Origin: Lentibacillus amyloliquefaciens | Lineage (GTDB): Bacteria; Bacillota; Bacilli; Bacillales; Amphibacillaceae | Length of the DNA stretch: 64,000 nt | Direction: 5' to 3' | Assembly (NCBI RefSeq): GCF_001307805.1 | Contig: NZ_CP013862.1 | Location: 2,480,001-2,544,000 of the forward strand | Shown: piece by piece, positions 38,307 through 46,723 of the stretch | Layout of the letters: the number at the start of each line of letters is the position of its first letter | Position numbering within the stretch: the first letter of the stretch is position 1 | Program-made: the position numbers and the translations under genes | The notes under the pieces: model-generated | What the model saw: the letters and a program-made list of their open reading frames with translations, nothing else | What the model was told of the DNA's origin: nothing | Database searches by the model: none

Positions 38307-39020
38307 TTATTCGTCGGGCTCTTCTGTTGCATATCGGAGAATCCCCTCATATATACTTCCGGCCATTTTGCGCTGATATTCGTCATCTTTCAGTTGTTCC
38401 CGCTCCGGTTCATTTGATAAAAAGCCAATTTCCACCAAGGCTCCCGGCACTTCGGCATGTTTCAACAAGTAAACGTTATCGAGTGACAAAGACTCACGGG
38501 AGGTGTTTTTCAAATTACGGGTCACCTCGTCCTGAATCATCTCAGCCAGATGCTTGCTTTTTCCTTCTTTAGGGTGGTAAAACGTCTGAGCGCCGTGCCA
38601 TTTTTCCGAGGACAAGGCATTTAAATGAAGCGTCACAAAAAAATCAGCTTCCTGATCATGAATAAATTGCAGCCGCTGGCGAATATCTTCGGCTTTCCGG
38701 CGTGAGAGGCCTTTGGTATCATCTGAAGCCAAATCTGTATCCTCCTCCCGCGTCAAATAGACAAGCGCACCTGACTGCTGCAAGTAATCACGCATTTTCC
38801 GGGCAACTGCCAGCGCAATGTCCTTTTCAAGTGTCTCGTCTTCTCCGACAGCCCCGCCGTCCGGACCGCCGTGACCCGGGTCGATGACGATCGTTTTGCC
38901 TGATAATGGCAATGACCACCTCTCCCATGTCGTGTCTGTCTGCTGGATCGGGTATTGGATAAGAAATGCCAAAATAACAAAACCCGCTGCCCAGAGCAAT
39001 ATTTTCCAAAATCGTCCCAT
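38307..39020 (-). CDS. cwlD: N-acetylmuramoyl-L-alanine amidase CwlD
   Basis: A 237-residue protein with a signal/anchor helix (about residues 6-22) and an Amidase_3 domain. Zinc ligands are likely His in IDPGHGGPDGG (about 46-56), Glu in the following TLEKDIALAVA and His in VTLHLNALSSEKWHGAQTF. It cleaves stem peptides in spore cortex so that muramic-delta-lactam can form. It is next to salA and gerD, the usual sporulation position. The catalytic Glu is in ALVEIGF. Confidence 0.95.
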   Translation of the reverse strand: MGRFWKILLWAAGFVILAFLIQYPIQQTDTTWERWSLPLSGKTIVIDPGHGGPDGGAVGEDETLEKDIALAVARKMRDYLQQSGALVYLTREEDTDLASDDTKGLSRRKAEDIRQRLQFIHDQEADFFVTLHLNALSSEKWHGAQTFYHPKEGKSKHLAEMIQDEVTRNLKNTSRESLSLDNVYLLKHAEVPGALVEIGFLSNEPEREQLKDDEYQRKMAGSIYEGILRYATEEPDE

Positions 39021-39085
39021 ACCCCTCGCCCCTTATTATTATGCTTTTTCTATTGTATGGGACGAGTTTGTCGTTTATGATAAGG

Positions 39086-39154
39086 TAAAGTGAAACTAAC
39101 ATTCAGTGAAACGGTTTTCTTCACTGAATGTTAGTTGAACAGAATCGGACATTT
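39086..39154. repeat. Interspersed hairpin repeat, copy B
   Basis: Perfect 17-bp stem (AACTAACATTCAGTGAA at 39094-39110 and TTCACTGAATGTTAGTT at 39120-39136) with a 9-nt loop, then GAACAGAATCGGACATTT. It matches copy A (CACTGATTGTTAGTTGAGCAGAATCGGGCATT). It lies in the 451-nt gene-free stretch 39021-39471, which has no other gene. Confidence 0.75.
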
Positions 39155-39221
39155 AAGAGAAGTTAGCCGCTGTTCTTCGGCGGTTTACTGACCTTTACAT
39201 GCGGGAAAAAACAAGGTAATG

Positions 39222-39247
39222 TTAAAGTGAGACTTCATTCAGCGGAA
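39222..39247. repeat. Interspersed hairpin repeat, partial copy C
   Basis: TTAAAGTGAGACTTCATTCAGCGG resembles the left half of copies A and B (AAAGCGAAACTTCAATCAGTGG). The right half is missing. Confidence 0.45.
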
Positions 39248-39471
39248 TTGATTTTATTTAGCAGCTTGCATATTCAACCGGAATGAAAGTAATATCGACC
39301 GAATCGCGCTAAGACATAGTTAACCGAGGTGGCAGAAGCAGTGAACTTAAGAGTTTCTGCAATACTCAAACAAAAGTGACGGTCAAGGAAACACATGGTG
39401 AATCCGTGATATTCTATAAGCAACAATATCTGCGAAAAGACAAATACAGTCAATTGGAAGGAGAATAATAA

Positions 39472-39894
39472 ATGGATTGGGCAGGAATTGGCGTCATCGT
39501 AATTGGAATTGCATTGCTTGCAGTGGCGGGACTTTTGGTCAAGCCGCTCACTAAACTGACCGAAGTGCTGACAGGGGTGAAAGAAACGACGAACGCACTC
39601 CCGAATCAAATCGCGGATGTAATGGATCAAACTAAAACCGCACTGAATTCGGCAAATGGCACACTTAAACAGGTGAATGAGCAAGTTGATAAACTTAAAC
39701 CTCTAACACAGCTCGCCTACAGCATTGGAATGGCACTGCAGAACCTTTTCAAAACACTTACAAAAATCAACGATGACATGCGGGCAAAAACCGATAATCC
39801 GACAATGCGTCGCTACAATCTTGAAAGTATTTACGGTGTGATGGCATTAGGTTATACGGTATACGAACGGCAAAAAGCGAATAAAAGTGAATAA
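39472..39894 (+). CDS. DUF948-type membrane protein, first paralogue
   Basis: A 140-residue protein with an N-terminal membrane helix (IGVIVIGIALLAVAGLLV) and a helical, coiled-coil-like cytoplasmic part (for example ALNSANGTLKQVNEQVDKL), resembling DUF948/YtxG proteins. Function unknown. It is convergent with two more members of the family on the other strand. Confidence 0.75.
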   Translation: MDWAGIGVIVIGIALLAVAGLLVKPLTKLTEVLTGVKETTNALPNQIADVMDQTKTALNSANGTLKQVNEQVDKLKPLTQLAYSIGMALQNLFKTLTKINDDMRAKTDNPTMRRYNLESIYGVMALGYTVYERQKANKSE

Positions 39895-39896
39895 AT

Positions 39897-39928
39897 AAAT
39901 AATCCCCTGATTTTTCAGGGGATTATTT
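39897..39928. terminator. Bidirectional terminator between DUF948 genes
   Basis: Perfect 13-bp stem AAATAATCCCCTG / CAGGGGATTATTT with a 6-nt loop; it slightly overlaps the end of the minus-strand gene. Confidence 0.9.
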
Positions 39929-40264
39929 ATTGTCGTCTTTTTTCTTTGATTTTTTTCTATTCCAGCTGAAGTTTGCTAAAGGAGTCGTCATTTTTCTGGA
40001 CATTTCGCCGACATCATTCACCATGTAAAACAGCGGACTGATTGTGCGCAATTTGTCGTTCACTTCCGAAATGGTGACATTTGTCTGATTAAGCAGCTGG
40101 CCGGTCTCCCGAAATATGTCGTCCAGTTGATCCGGCATTTGTTCGACTGTTTTCTCAACACCGCGGAGCACATTTGCCAGATTATTTAACGTCCAGGACA
40201 AGTAAACAGCAATGACTATAAAAGCAATTCCGATCAGCATGACACCGATACCTGTTAAACTCAT
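39923..40264 (-). CDS. DUF948-type membrane protein, second paralogue
   Basis: A 113-residue protein with an N-terminal membrane helix (IGVMLIGIAFIVIAVYL) followed by a helical part (NNLANVLRGVEKTVEQ, then QTNVTISEVNDKL) and a lysine-rich tail. ATG 40264 has GAGG 7 nt upstream; an earlier in-frame TTG lacks a proper site. It is 38 nt after the third paralogue and probably in its operon. Confidence 0.75.
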   Translation of the reverse strand: MSLTGIGVMLIGIAFIVIAVYLSWTLNNLANVLRGVEKTVEQMPDQLDDIFRETGQLLNQTNVTISEVNDKLRTISPLFYMVNDVGEMSRKMTTPLANFSWNRKKSKKKDDNK

Positions 40265-40302
40265 ATACAACCCTCATTTCCTGTAATTACGTGATTTAAA
40301 TT

Positions 40303-40704
40303 TTATTTCATTTTCTTATAAAGCTTGTACGCCACATCGGCCCATTTGAATGTTTCAATCAGCTTATTGCGATTCTTCGGTGTCTGGTAAGGTGATGCCT
40401 TCTCCGTTTGTGCGTCCATATACAGTCCGCCTTCATTGACGGATACCCCAACATTTTCCAGCGTCATAACCATGCTATCCACAGCTTCCATCTTATCCTG
40501 CAGCTCATCAATCGTTTTGCCGGTCTCATTCACGGTTTTCCGCAGTTCCGGTGTGATATAGTGCAGTTTTTCCTCGACTTCTCCCAGCGTTTTGCCGAGG
40601 CTTTCCACCATAGTGGCTGTACGCTTCAATACGAGGGAAGCATAGACGGCTACAAGAGCAAATGCCAGCGCGCACATGAAAACTCCTATGTAGACAAAAT
40701 CCAT
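40303..40704 (-). CDS. DUF948-type membrane protein, third paralogue
   Basis: A 133-residue protein with an N-terminal membrane helix (VYIGVFMCALAFALVAVYASLV) and a coiled coil (LGKTLGEVEEKLHYI, then VNETGKTIDELQDKMEAV). The C-terminus ends WADVAYKLYKKMK. Function unknown. Confidence 0.75.
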   Translation of the reverse strand: MDFVYIGVFMCALAFALVAVYASLVLKRTATMVESLGKTLGEVEEKLHYITPELRKTVNETGKTIDELQDKMEAVDSMVMTLENVGVSVNEGGLYMDAQTEKASPYQTPKNRNKLIETFKWADVAYKLYKKMK

Positions 40705-40781
40705 TTATTATGCCCCTCCTTTTTGACCCATCATTTCAAAATATGACAAAGTGCTGTAATATATAATATTATTTTCCCTGT

Positions 40782-42176
40782 TTAGCGCGATAATAATCCT
40801 ACTATGAAATATCTTTTCCAGTCTACATTACCATATTTCCCAAAATCTTGCCATTCTATATCCCCCAGCTCCAGCGGGGTTATGAACGTGGCACCGTCAC
40901 GGAATTGATCTTTATCTGAATCGGCAATCATTTCACCTGGTTCCGCTCCCTCAGTTACCTCAGTCAAATCATCCATTTCAATACCGGTTTCCACAGGCTG
41001 TTTAGCAAGGAGACCGCTGCTTGTCATTTTCCACAAATCCCCGTCGAAAAGATGGTCATCTCTTACTGCTGTTGCCTCAGAGGATTTATTGGTCGTAATC
41101 GTTAGATCGGCATGATAGCCGGGCAGCAAGTTTTCCTCAGCGGACTGTTCTGTCTCTTCTGATTCGGCAGCTGATTCCTCATTTTCCTGTGATGAGTCTG
41201 ATTCCTGAATGTCCATGGAATTTTCTGTTCCGTCAGATTCAGCGGCCTCATCTGGTGATATCTGGTCTTCTGCAGCATCATTTTCAGGCGTTTCTTGTTG
41301 TTCTGTGTCTTCCGATTCACCTTCCAGACTGGTTGTGAACGGATAAATACTCAATCCGTTAACCGTGGTCGTCTCAGGGGTATCACTGACTTCATTTAAA
41401 GTTCCTTCGAGGACCGTGTCATTTTCCCTGACAGCCACTTCGACAGGCATTTCCGCTTCAACTTTCATCCGTTCGTTTTCCTTCAATTCACCCTCTGCCT
41501 GCAGTTCCAAACTCCGGATTGTGACAACCGGGTTATCCAGTGATTCGGTCACATCGGTCACCTCACCCTGATACGGGCTTTCGACGGTGACTGTTTCACC
41601 TGTCGTCTCCAATTCAGAGATTTGTGCCTGAACACTGTCAAGTTCGGCCTCCTTTTGTGCCAATTCATTTTCTTTTTCCGCCAAATATTGTTCTTTCATA
41701 TAGTTGGCTTCAACCGATTGACTTGTCATATTCAATGTGCCGTTGTCGCCTTCAAGTTCCGTTTCCATGTCTGTTTGCGGTATAGGATAGGCCGAAATCG
41801 ATGCAAGCGATTGTTCAATTGCCTGAATTTCGCCATTCAATTGCTGCTGCTTCGATTCCAGCTCGGTCATTGTTTCATAGTAATTGTCTGTCTTGTAAGT
41901 GAACAAGTCATCACCGGGGTTGACGTTCGCACCTTCTTCAACGAGAAATTCGTCAAAACTCCCCTGATTCTCGTCGAAATAGATATTATTTTCTTCAGCA
42001 GGAGACAGAACCCCGGCTGTTTCGACCGTTTCATACATATCTTTTATGACCGCAGAAGACCAGTCTTCAACATATGACAGCCGAGGAACTTTTTCGACAT
42101 CATCCAAATAAACAAGCAAACTATTAATACCAATGAATAAAATAACAGCTGTTAATAAAAGTTTTCTGCGCTTCAT
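40782..42176 (-). CDS. HlyD/RND-type efflux adaptor-like membrane protein
   Basis: A 464-residue protein with an N-terminal membrane anchor (about residues 4-23, LLLTAVILFIGINSLLVYL), a long helical hairpin (about 95-200, with MTELESKQQQLNGEIQAIEQ and LAEKENELAQKEAELDSVQA) and a beta-barrel-type part. This is the layout of HlyD/RND membrane-fusion adaptors such as YknX. A very acidic segment rich in Glu, Asp, Ser and Gln (about 285-345) interrupts the C-terminal half. It overlaps its upstream partner by ATGA. No ABC or RND partner is in the window. Confidence 0.75.
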   Translation of the reverse strand: MKRRKLLLTAVILFIGINSLLVYLDDVEKVPRLSYVEDWSSAVIKDMYETVETAGVLSPAEENNIYFDENQGSFDEFLVEEGANVNPGDDLFTYKTDNYYETMTELESKQQQLNGEIQAIEQSLASISAYPIPQTDMETELEGDNGTLNMTSQSVEANYMKEQYLAEKENELAQKEAELDSVQAQISELETTGETVTVESPYQGEVTDVTESLDNPVVTIRSLELQAEGELKENERMKVEAEMPVEVAVRENDTVLEGTLNEVSDTPETTTVNGLSIYPFTTSLEGESEDTEQQETPENDAAEDQISPDEAAESDGTENSMDIQESDSSQENEESAAESEETEQSAEENLLPGYHADLTITTNKSSEATAVRDDHLFDGDLWKMTSSGLLAKQPVETGIEMDDLTEVTEGAEPGEMIADSDKDQFRDGATFITPLELGDIEWQDFGKYGNVDWKRYFIVGLLSR

Positions 42177-42847
42177 CCAAACCACCCGCTTATCAAATGA
42201 CTATCGAGAAAAGCTAAAGCCGAGACCCCGGCCCAGTCAAGAATATGTATGCCAATGACACTCACCCAGAGCCACACGCGATTGATATCTGACATAAACC
42301 CGACAAATTTCACCTGAAACCAGATAATCCATAACTGGAACAATGAAATGGCCCCAAAGAAAAAGATGACCCAGGAGAGATCGGTGAAATAAGATGTTAT
42401 AATGCCAAATGCCCATGGCGACGCAAACCAGTCAAGCCCGGCATAAACGGCAAGGGGAATCCATAAAACCCGCTCAATCAGCATGACCAAGAAGACGATT
42501 TGCTGCATAACGAGCAATTTCTTATATGGGATCTCCGTAATGGCATAAAAAAACAATGATGGGATGAATAATATCAATAAAGCAAATGCGGCAGCAAACG
42601 TCATCCGCCCCAGCACGAACCACACTTTGCCCGCCTCATACTCAAACACACTCAGTGCCGCGGCTTCAGACGAAATGATATCTGAACCGATGCCAAGAAT
42701 CGCCATCCAGGCATAAACACCCGCACTGGCGAGCACCAATAACGCGCAAAGTTTCCACAGATTTTTCAGCGTCTCTGCCCGTTTAAGTGTATATAAGTGG
42801 TCCTCAATCGGAAAGAAGAATTTTGCCAGATTTACACGATAAAGCAT
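42173..42847 (-). CDS. Yip1-like multi-pass membrane protein
   Basis: A 224-residue protein with about five membrane helices and the look of a YknW/Yip1-type protein (LFIPSLFFYAITEIPYKKLL in the middle). Its stop overlaps the adaptor gene start by 4 nt, so the two are translated together and probably form a complex, as YknW and YknX do in B. subtilis. ATG 42847 is used because AAGGA lies 9 nt upstream; a longer start has no room for a site. The family call is tentative. Confidence 0.65.
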   Translation of the reverse strand: MLYRVNLAKFFFPIEDHLYTLKRAETLKNLWKLCALLVLASAGVYAWMAILGIGSDIISSEAAALSVFEYEAGKVWFVLGRMTFAAAFALLILFIPSLFFYAITEIPYKKLLVMQQIVFLVMLIERVLWIPLAVYAGLDWFASPWAFGIITSYFTDLSWVIFFFGAISLFQLWIIWFQVKFVGFMSDINRVWLWVSVIGIHILDWAGVSALAFLDSHLISGWFG

Positions 42848-42970
42848 GAACGACATTCCTTTAGTCAGTATTTAGTTACATATGTATGCTCTCTATTTTA
42901 ACGTACTCTGACAAAATATCATACTAAAATTTTATCATTTTTGACATTATAGGTGATAGTTCCCAGATGT

Positions 42971-44143
42971 TTAATAAAAATCAGGGAAAAAGGTTTGCCG
43001 GACCGGAATGATATTTTCCAGCTGTTTAATCTCTTCCGGTGGGCCATCAATAAGACCGGCATGATATAATTCCACCGGCCGCTTGTACCCGATCAGCATA
43101 GCTGTAAGCGGCTGAATCCGGCAGTAAACGCTATTTTTCAGTCCCGCATTTGAGCGAGTGTGTACAACATTTGAACCGAATCCGGTGTGCGTCAGCTGAT
43201 AAACACCATTATTCTCCGGCAAAAATGAATCCTCGACATAGAGCGTTACCGGTTCTGTTAAGCCGTTCTTAAATGGATAGTCTTCCAGAAATCCTTTAAC
43301 ATCGACAATACGCGCCATGAAATATGGATTGATTTTCTGTTCAAATCTTGGTTCCTCGACAAGCAACGGAAGATTGTCATTTTCCGGAACAACCATTTCG
43401 ACGGTTTCCGCCATTGAGTCATGGTTAGCAATAAATTGCATCAGCAGCTTTCGAGCATTAAGCGAGTTATAAACAAACTCGTGAACGAACACTTTCTCCT
43501 GTTTTACTTTATAAAGGAGGTATCCTTCAGCCTTGCCCTCTGAGCTGAAGGCAACTGCCTTGTGCCATTTCTCTTTTAACACACGCTGCTCCCACCATTT
43601 CTCATCACGTGTGAGCGTTCCGTTGAAGTTCCCGGCATATTCAGTATAAACGTCGTGTAAAAGCGCAGTATCGTCCTGTATGCGGTACACACTGCCCTCA
43701 GCTTTCCAATCCCCCTTTAACCTCTCCAGCGGGATTGTATAGACTTTTTCTGAAAATGCATGCTCCCAGCCGTACTTCCGGTAAAACGCAAATGAAAATG
43801 GGTGTAGAAAGGAAATGGTCTGGCCTTGCTTTTTCATTGATTGCAGTGCATGCTGCAGTAACTGCTTTACCGCTCCCTGACGCCGAAATTCAGGCCATGT
43901 TGCAACAGAACTGACACCGCCCATGTCAAAAGTTTTACCATTTATGTAACAAGTAAGCGGGATAAGGTGCAGTTTAGCCGCCAGCTGATTATCTTCCATC
44001 CATCCCCAGATGATGTGCCGTTCTGCTTCTTCTTTTTTCTGTTTCAATGCCTCTTCTGACAAATCATACTGAAAAGCAAATTGCGACAACGCAAAAATCT
44101 CATCAGCATTTTCTTTGAGGTTCAGCCGTTTAATATCGCCCAT
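42971..44143 (-). CDS. Eis-like GNAT-family N-acetyltransferase
   Basis: A 390-residue protein: an N-terminal GNAT domain with GGVSSVATWPEFRRQGAVKQ (about residues 74-93, the acetyl-CoA-binding R-x-x-G-x-G/A region), a second GNAT-like part, and a C-terminal SCP2-like domain from about residue 290. The layout suits the Eis group, which in some bacteria acetylates aminoglycosides; the substrate here is unknown. It is monocistronic. Confidence 0.85.
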   Translation of the reverse strand: MGDIKRLNLKENADEIFALSQFAFQYDLSEEALKQKKEEAERHIIWGWMEDNQLAAKLHLIPLTCYINGKTFDMGGVSSVATWPEFRRQGAVKQLLQHALQSMKKQGQTISFLHPFSFAFYRKYGWEHAFSEKVYTIPLERLKGDWKAEGSVYRIQDDTALLHDVYTEYAGNFNGTLTRDEKWWEQRVLKEKWHKAVAFSSEGKAEGYLLYKVKQEKVFVHEFVYNSLNARKLLMQFIANHDSMAETVEMVVPENDNLPLLVEEPRFEQKINPYFMARIVDVKGFLEDYPFKNGLTEPVTLYVEDSFLPENNGVYQLTHTGFGSNVVHTRSNAGLKNSVYCRIQPLTAMLIGYKRPVELYHAGLIDGPPEEIKQLENIIPVRQTFFPDFY

Positions 44144-44287
44144 AATTGAAGGTTCTCCTTTCTCAGTCTGATTCCAGTATATATATAATACAACGCTTCT
44201 TCATCAAATGAAATGGATAGTGCCATACTGCGGCCATAAATTCACGGCAGAAATTCATACAATCCGCCTACCTTACTTGTCAATAGA

Positions 44288-44322
44288 AAAAGCTCCCCTC
44301 CCAGCAAGGGAAAGAGAGCTTT
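44288..44322 (-). terminator. Terminator of rplM-rpsI
   Basis: On the minus strand AAAGCTCTC...CCCT pairs with GGAGGGGAGCTTT, followed by TTTCTATTG, 14 nt past the rpsI stop. Confidence 0.8.
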
Positions 44323-44335
44323 AAAAATAGATTTC

Positions 44336-44728
44336 TTAACGTTTTGAGAACTGTGGTGAACGGCGCGCGCTTTTAAGACCGTATTTCTTACGCTCAGTTG
44401 CACGGGAGTCACGCGTCAGGTAGCCTTCGCGCTTAAGCGTTGCACGATACTCAGGATCTGCTTCCAAGAGCGCGCGTGCAATACCGTGTCGAATTGCCCC
44501 TGCCTGTCCTGTGAAGCCTCCGCCATCTACATTAACAAGCACGTCATAAGTGCCTTCTGTTTCAGTCGCATTAAGCGGCTGATTCAGAATAATGCGTTGC
44601 GTTTCATATGGGAAATAGTCTTCTGCATCACGTTTGTTAATTACAACACGACCGGTCCCTGGAACAAGACGGACACGTGCAGTTGAACGTTTACGGCGTC
44701 CGGTGCCGTAGTATTGAACTTGTGCCAA
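44336..44728 (-). CDS. rpsI: Ribosomal protein S9 (uS9)
   Basis: A 130-residue small-subunit protein. The start [18 protein letters not shown] and the C-terminal [17 protein letters not shown], whose Arg contacts P-site tRNA, are typical. It lies 19 nt after rplM and is co-transcribed with it. Confidence 0.98.
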   Translation of the reverse strand: MAQVQYYGTGRRKRSTARVRLVPGTGRVVINKRDAEDYFPYETQRIILNQPLNATETEGTYDVLVNVDGGGFTGQAGAIRHGIARALLEADPEYRATLKREGYLTRDSRATERKKYGLKSARRSPQFSKR

Positions 44729-44747
44729 ATTGGTTTACCTCCTTTTA

Positions 44748-45185
44748 TTATCCGCGAAGCTCGTATGCTTCCGGTTTTTGTGCTTGATGATTGTGCTCAG
44801 AACCTCTGTACACGTGCAACTTCTTGGCCATTTTTCGTCCTAATGGGCCTTTAGGAAGCATGCCGCGGACAGTTGTTTCCATCATTTTTTCCGGATGGCT
44901 GCGAAGCATTTCATTGGCTGAACGTGCTTTCAGACCACCTGGATGGTTTGAATGACGATAGTACATTTTGTCAGTCAATTTCTTGCCTGTCAGTTCTACT
45001 TTATCGGCGTTAATTACGATGACATGGTCACCGGTATCAGCGTGTGGTGTGTAAGTTGGTTTATGCTTTCCGCGAAGGACTGCAGCAACTTCACTTGCTA
45101 AACGGCCAAGACGTTTGCCTTGGGCATCCACAACAAACCATTTGCGTTCTATTGTTTGCTCATTTGCCATGAACGTTGTGCGCAT
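44748..45185 (-). CDS. rplM: Ribosomal protein L13 (uL13)
   Basis: A 145-residue large-subunit protein, with [16 protein letters not shown] near the start and the [11 protein letters not shown] segment later. ATG 45185 is preceded by GGAGG at 8 nt. First gene of rplM-rpsI and probably autoregulated through a leader RNA. Confidence 0.98.
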   Translation of the reverse strand: MRTTFMANEQTIERKWFVVDAQGKRLGRLASEVAAVLRGKHKPTYTPHADTGDHVIVINADKVELTGKKLTDKMYYRHSNHPGGLKARSANEMLRSHPEKMMETTVRGMLPKGPLGRKMAKKLHVYRGSEHNHQAQKPEAYELRG

Positions 45186-45204
45186 GGTGTTTCCCTCCAA
45201 TTAC

Positions 45205-45300
45205 ATTCATTTCGTTTCAGTAGTCGTTTTTTCATTTCGTATATTTCATCACAATTAGTTTCCGGGGCTAATCGTGGTTTAGAAATAAAATGCCACAAAT
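45205..45300 (-). ncRNA. L13_leader: Probable L13 leader RNA
   Basis: About 65 nt before rplM the minus strand has CCACGATTAGCCCCGGAAAC and CTAATTGTG, which fold as CACGATTAG/CTAATTGTG around a short loop (45250-45276). I recall this segment from the Bacillota L13 leader, an autoregulatory element; not confirmed by covariance search. Confidence 0.55.
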
Positions 45301-45424
45301 CATCATATACCAGAAGCACATGAATGTCAAGCTTTGCGGGCGGTTTTTTAAATAAATAAAAGCTGTTCTCTAAGTTTCTAACGCAAAATTCATATAATGC
45401 GAAGTAACTTTAGGTATGAGTTGG

Positions 45425-45600
45425 TGCGTCGTCTACCGCTTCGGAAATACACGCCGCGCACCTTAGGGCGGCTGGTGAGCCTCCTCGTGCTCGTCGCGTT
45501 GCAAGCTATTTCTGTGAAGCATACGCTCCTCGCAGAAAACATTGCTGGCGCACTGCGGGGTCTCACCGATACCTCCCGTCCCGCAGGAGTCGTTGTGTAT
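45425..45600 (-). repeat. Bacillaceae intergenic repeat, copy 1 (minus orientation)
   Basis: Reads CGACTCCTGCGGGA, GTGAGACCCCGCA, GCGAGGAG, GAGGAGGCTCACCAGCCGC, CCTAAGGTGCGCG on the minus strand, the layout of a known Bacillaceae intergenic repeat with the core CTCCTGCGGG and GAGGAGGCT. It holds a module like 11605-11660 (GCTCGTCGCGTTGCAAG, GTGAAGCA, CTCCTCGCA). It lies in the gene-free stretch 45323-45954. Confidence 0.7.
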
Positions 45601-45664
45601 TTCCTCCTCTGTGTCGCGCTTTATAATCTCATTATTTTAGAACTTAACTAAACTTCTCTTGTGA

Positions 45665-45803
45665 ATGTTGATTGGAGTGGAGGGCAGTCGACTCCTGCGG
45701 GAAAACGGGCAGCTGAGACCTGAGCAGGGAAGCGCTTTTTGCTTCCGAGGAGGCTGAAGCGTTGCCCTAAGGTGCGCGACTGCCCGGAACGGAATTCAAC
45801 ATA
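45665..45803 (+). repeat. Bacillaceae intergenic repeat, copy 2 (plus orientation)
   Basis: Reads TGTTGATTGGAGTGGAGGGC, CGACTCCTGCGGGA, CTGAGACCTGAGCAGGGAAG, CGAGGAGGCTGAAGC, CCCTAAGGTGCGCG, CCGGAACGGAATTCAACA. The ends are inverted (TGTTGATT/AATTCAACA), and CCTAAGGTGCGCG is shared with copy 1, which points the other way. Confidence 0.8.
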
Positions 45804-45954
45804 GCACTTACGTCGCAGTTTCTATCAACTACGAAATTTACACCGCAGCAAAGTATATGACATGCGACGAGAGGCTTTCTTAACATCTCCAAGCATTGTC
45901 ATGATTTGTCGATTATTGCCCGGGGAATATTGGGATGTTGTTGGTTATTGCAGA

Positions 45955-46707
45955 TTACAAATCTTCTTTATAGGTGACTTCCCAAAGATACAACCCTTGA
46001 GGCGGAACCGTGTCACCGGCGCACTGCCGGTCATGCTTATTAAATAGCTCTGCAATCTCTGAAGGGTTCAGTTTGCCTCTTCCGACATCCAACAGGGTGC
46101 CGACAATAATCCTGACCATGTTGTATAAAAAGCCATCACCGCGCAGGATAAATTCAATGCGGCTGCCTCCCTGATAACATGAAACTTCATACAATGTACG
46201 AACCTTGCTCCCGGTCGTTTCCGCCTTAGCTGATGAAAAGGTCGTAAAATCATGCGCCCCTTCGAATAAGCCCGCAGCCTGCTGCATCTTTTTTATATTA
46301 AGCTCATATGGGTATTGATAGACATAATTTTGCTGAAAAACATCCCGTTCTTGCTCATTTAAAATATAATAGCGATATTCCTTTTCTGCTGCGTCAAAGC
46401 GGGCGTGGAATGACGTGTTTACTTCCCTTGTATCGTTCACATGTAAATCAGACGGGAGCAATGTGTTTAGTGCCCGCTTCCATTCGGCACGTGTCAGTTT
46501 ATAATCTGTCTCAAAATGGAATGTCTGCCCTTTTGCATGCACGCCTGCATCGGTTCTGCCCGACGAAAATATGCGCACTGGTTCACCCTTATGAATTTTT
46601 CGCAGTGCTTTATTGATCTCACCTTCAACAGTTCTGGTCCGGGGCTGGATTTGCATGCCTGAAAAATTGGTCCCGTCATAGCTTATGACACATTTTATCT
46701 TAGTCAT
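45955..46707 (-). CDS. truA: tRNA pseudouridine synthase TruA
   Basis: A 250-residue enzyme forming pseudouridine at tRNA positions 38-40. The catalytic Asp is in SSGRTDAGVHAKGQ (about residues 48-61). Other family features are SYDGTNFSGMQ near the start and FLYNMVRIIVGTLLDVG near residue 200. It is last in ecfA1-ecfA2-ecfT-truA, the usual Bacillus order. Confidence 0.97.
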   Translation of the reverse strand: MTKIKCVISYDGTNFSGMQIQPRTRTVEGEINKALRKIHKGEPVRIFSSGRTDAGVHAKGQTFHFETDYKLTRAEWKRALNTLLPSDLHVNDTREVNTSFHARFDAAEKEYRYYILNEQERDVFQQNYVYQYPYELNIKKMQQAAGLFEGAHDFTTFSSAKAETTGSKVRTLYEVSCYQGGSRIEFILRGDGFLYNMVRIIVGTLLDVGRGKLNPSEIAELFNKHDRQCAGDTVPPQGLYLWEVTYKEDL

Positions 46708-46723
46708 ATGTATCCAGCCCTTT

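Noticed and set aside
45397..45651. 84-codon plus-strand frame
   Set aside because: It lies within the intergenic repeat copy and is explained by GC-rich repeat sequence.
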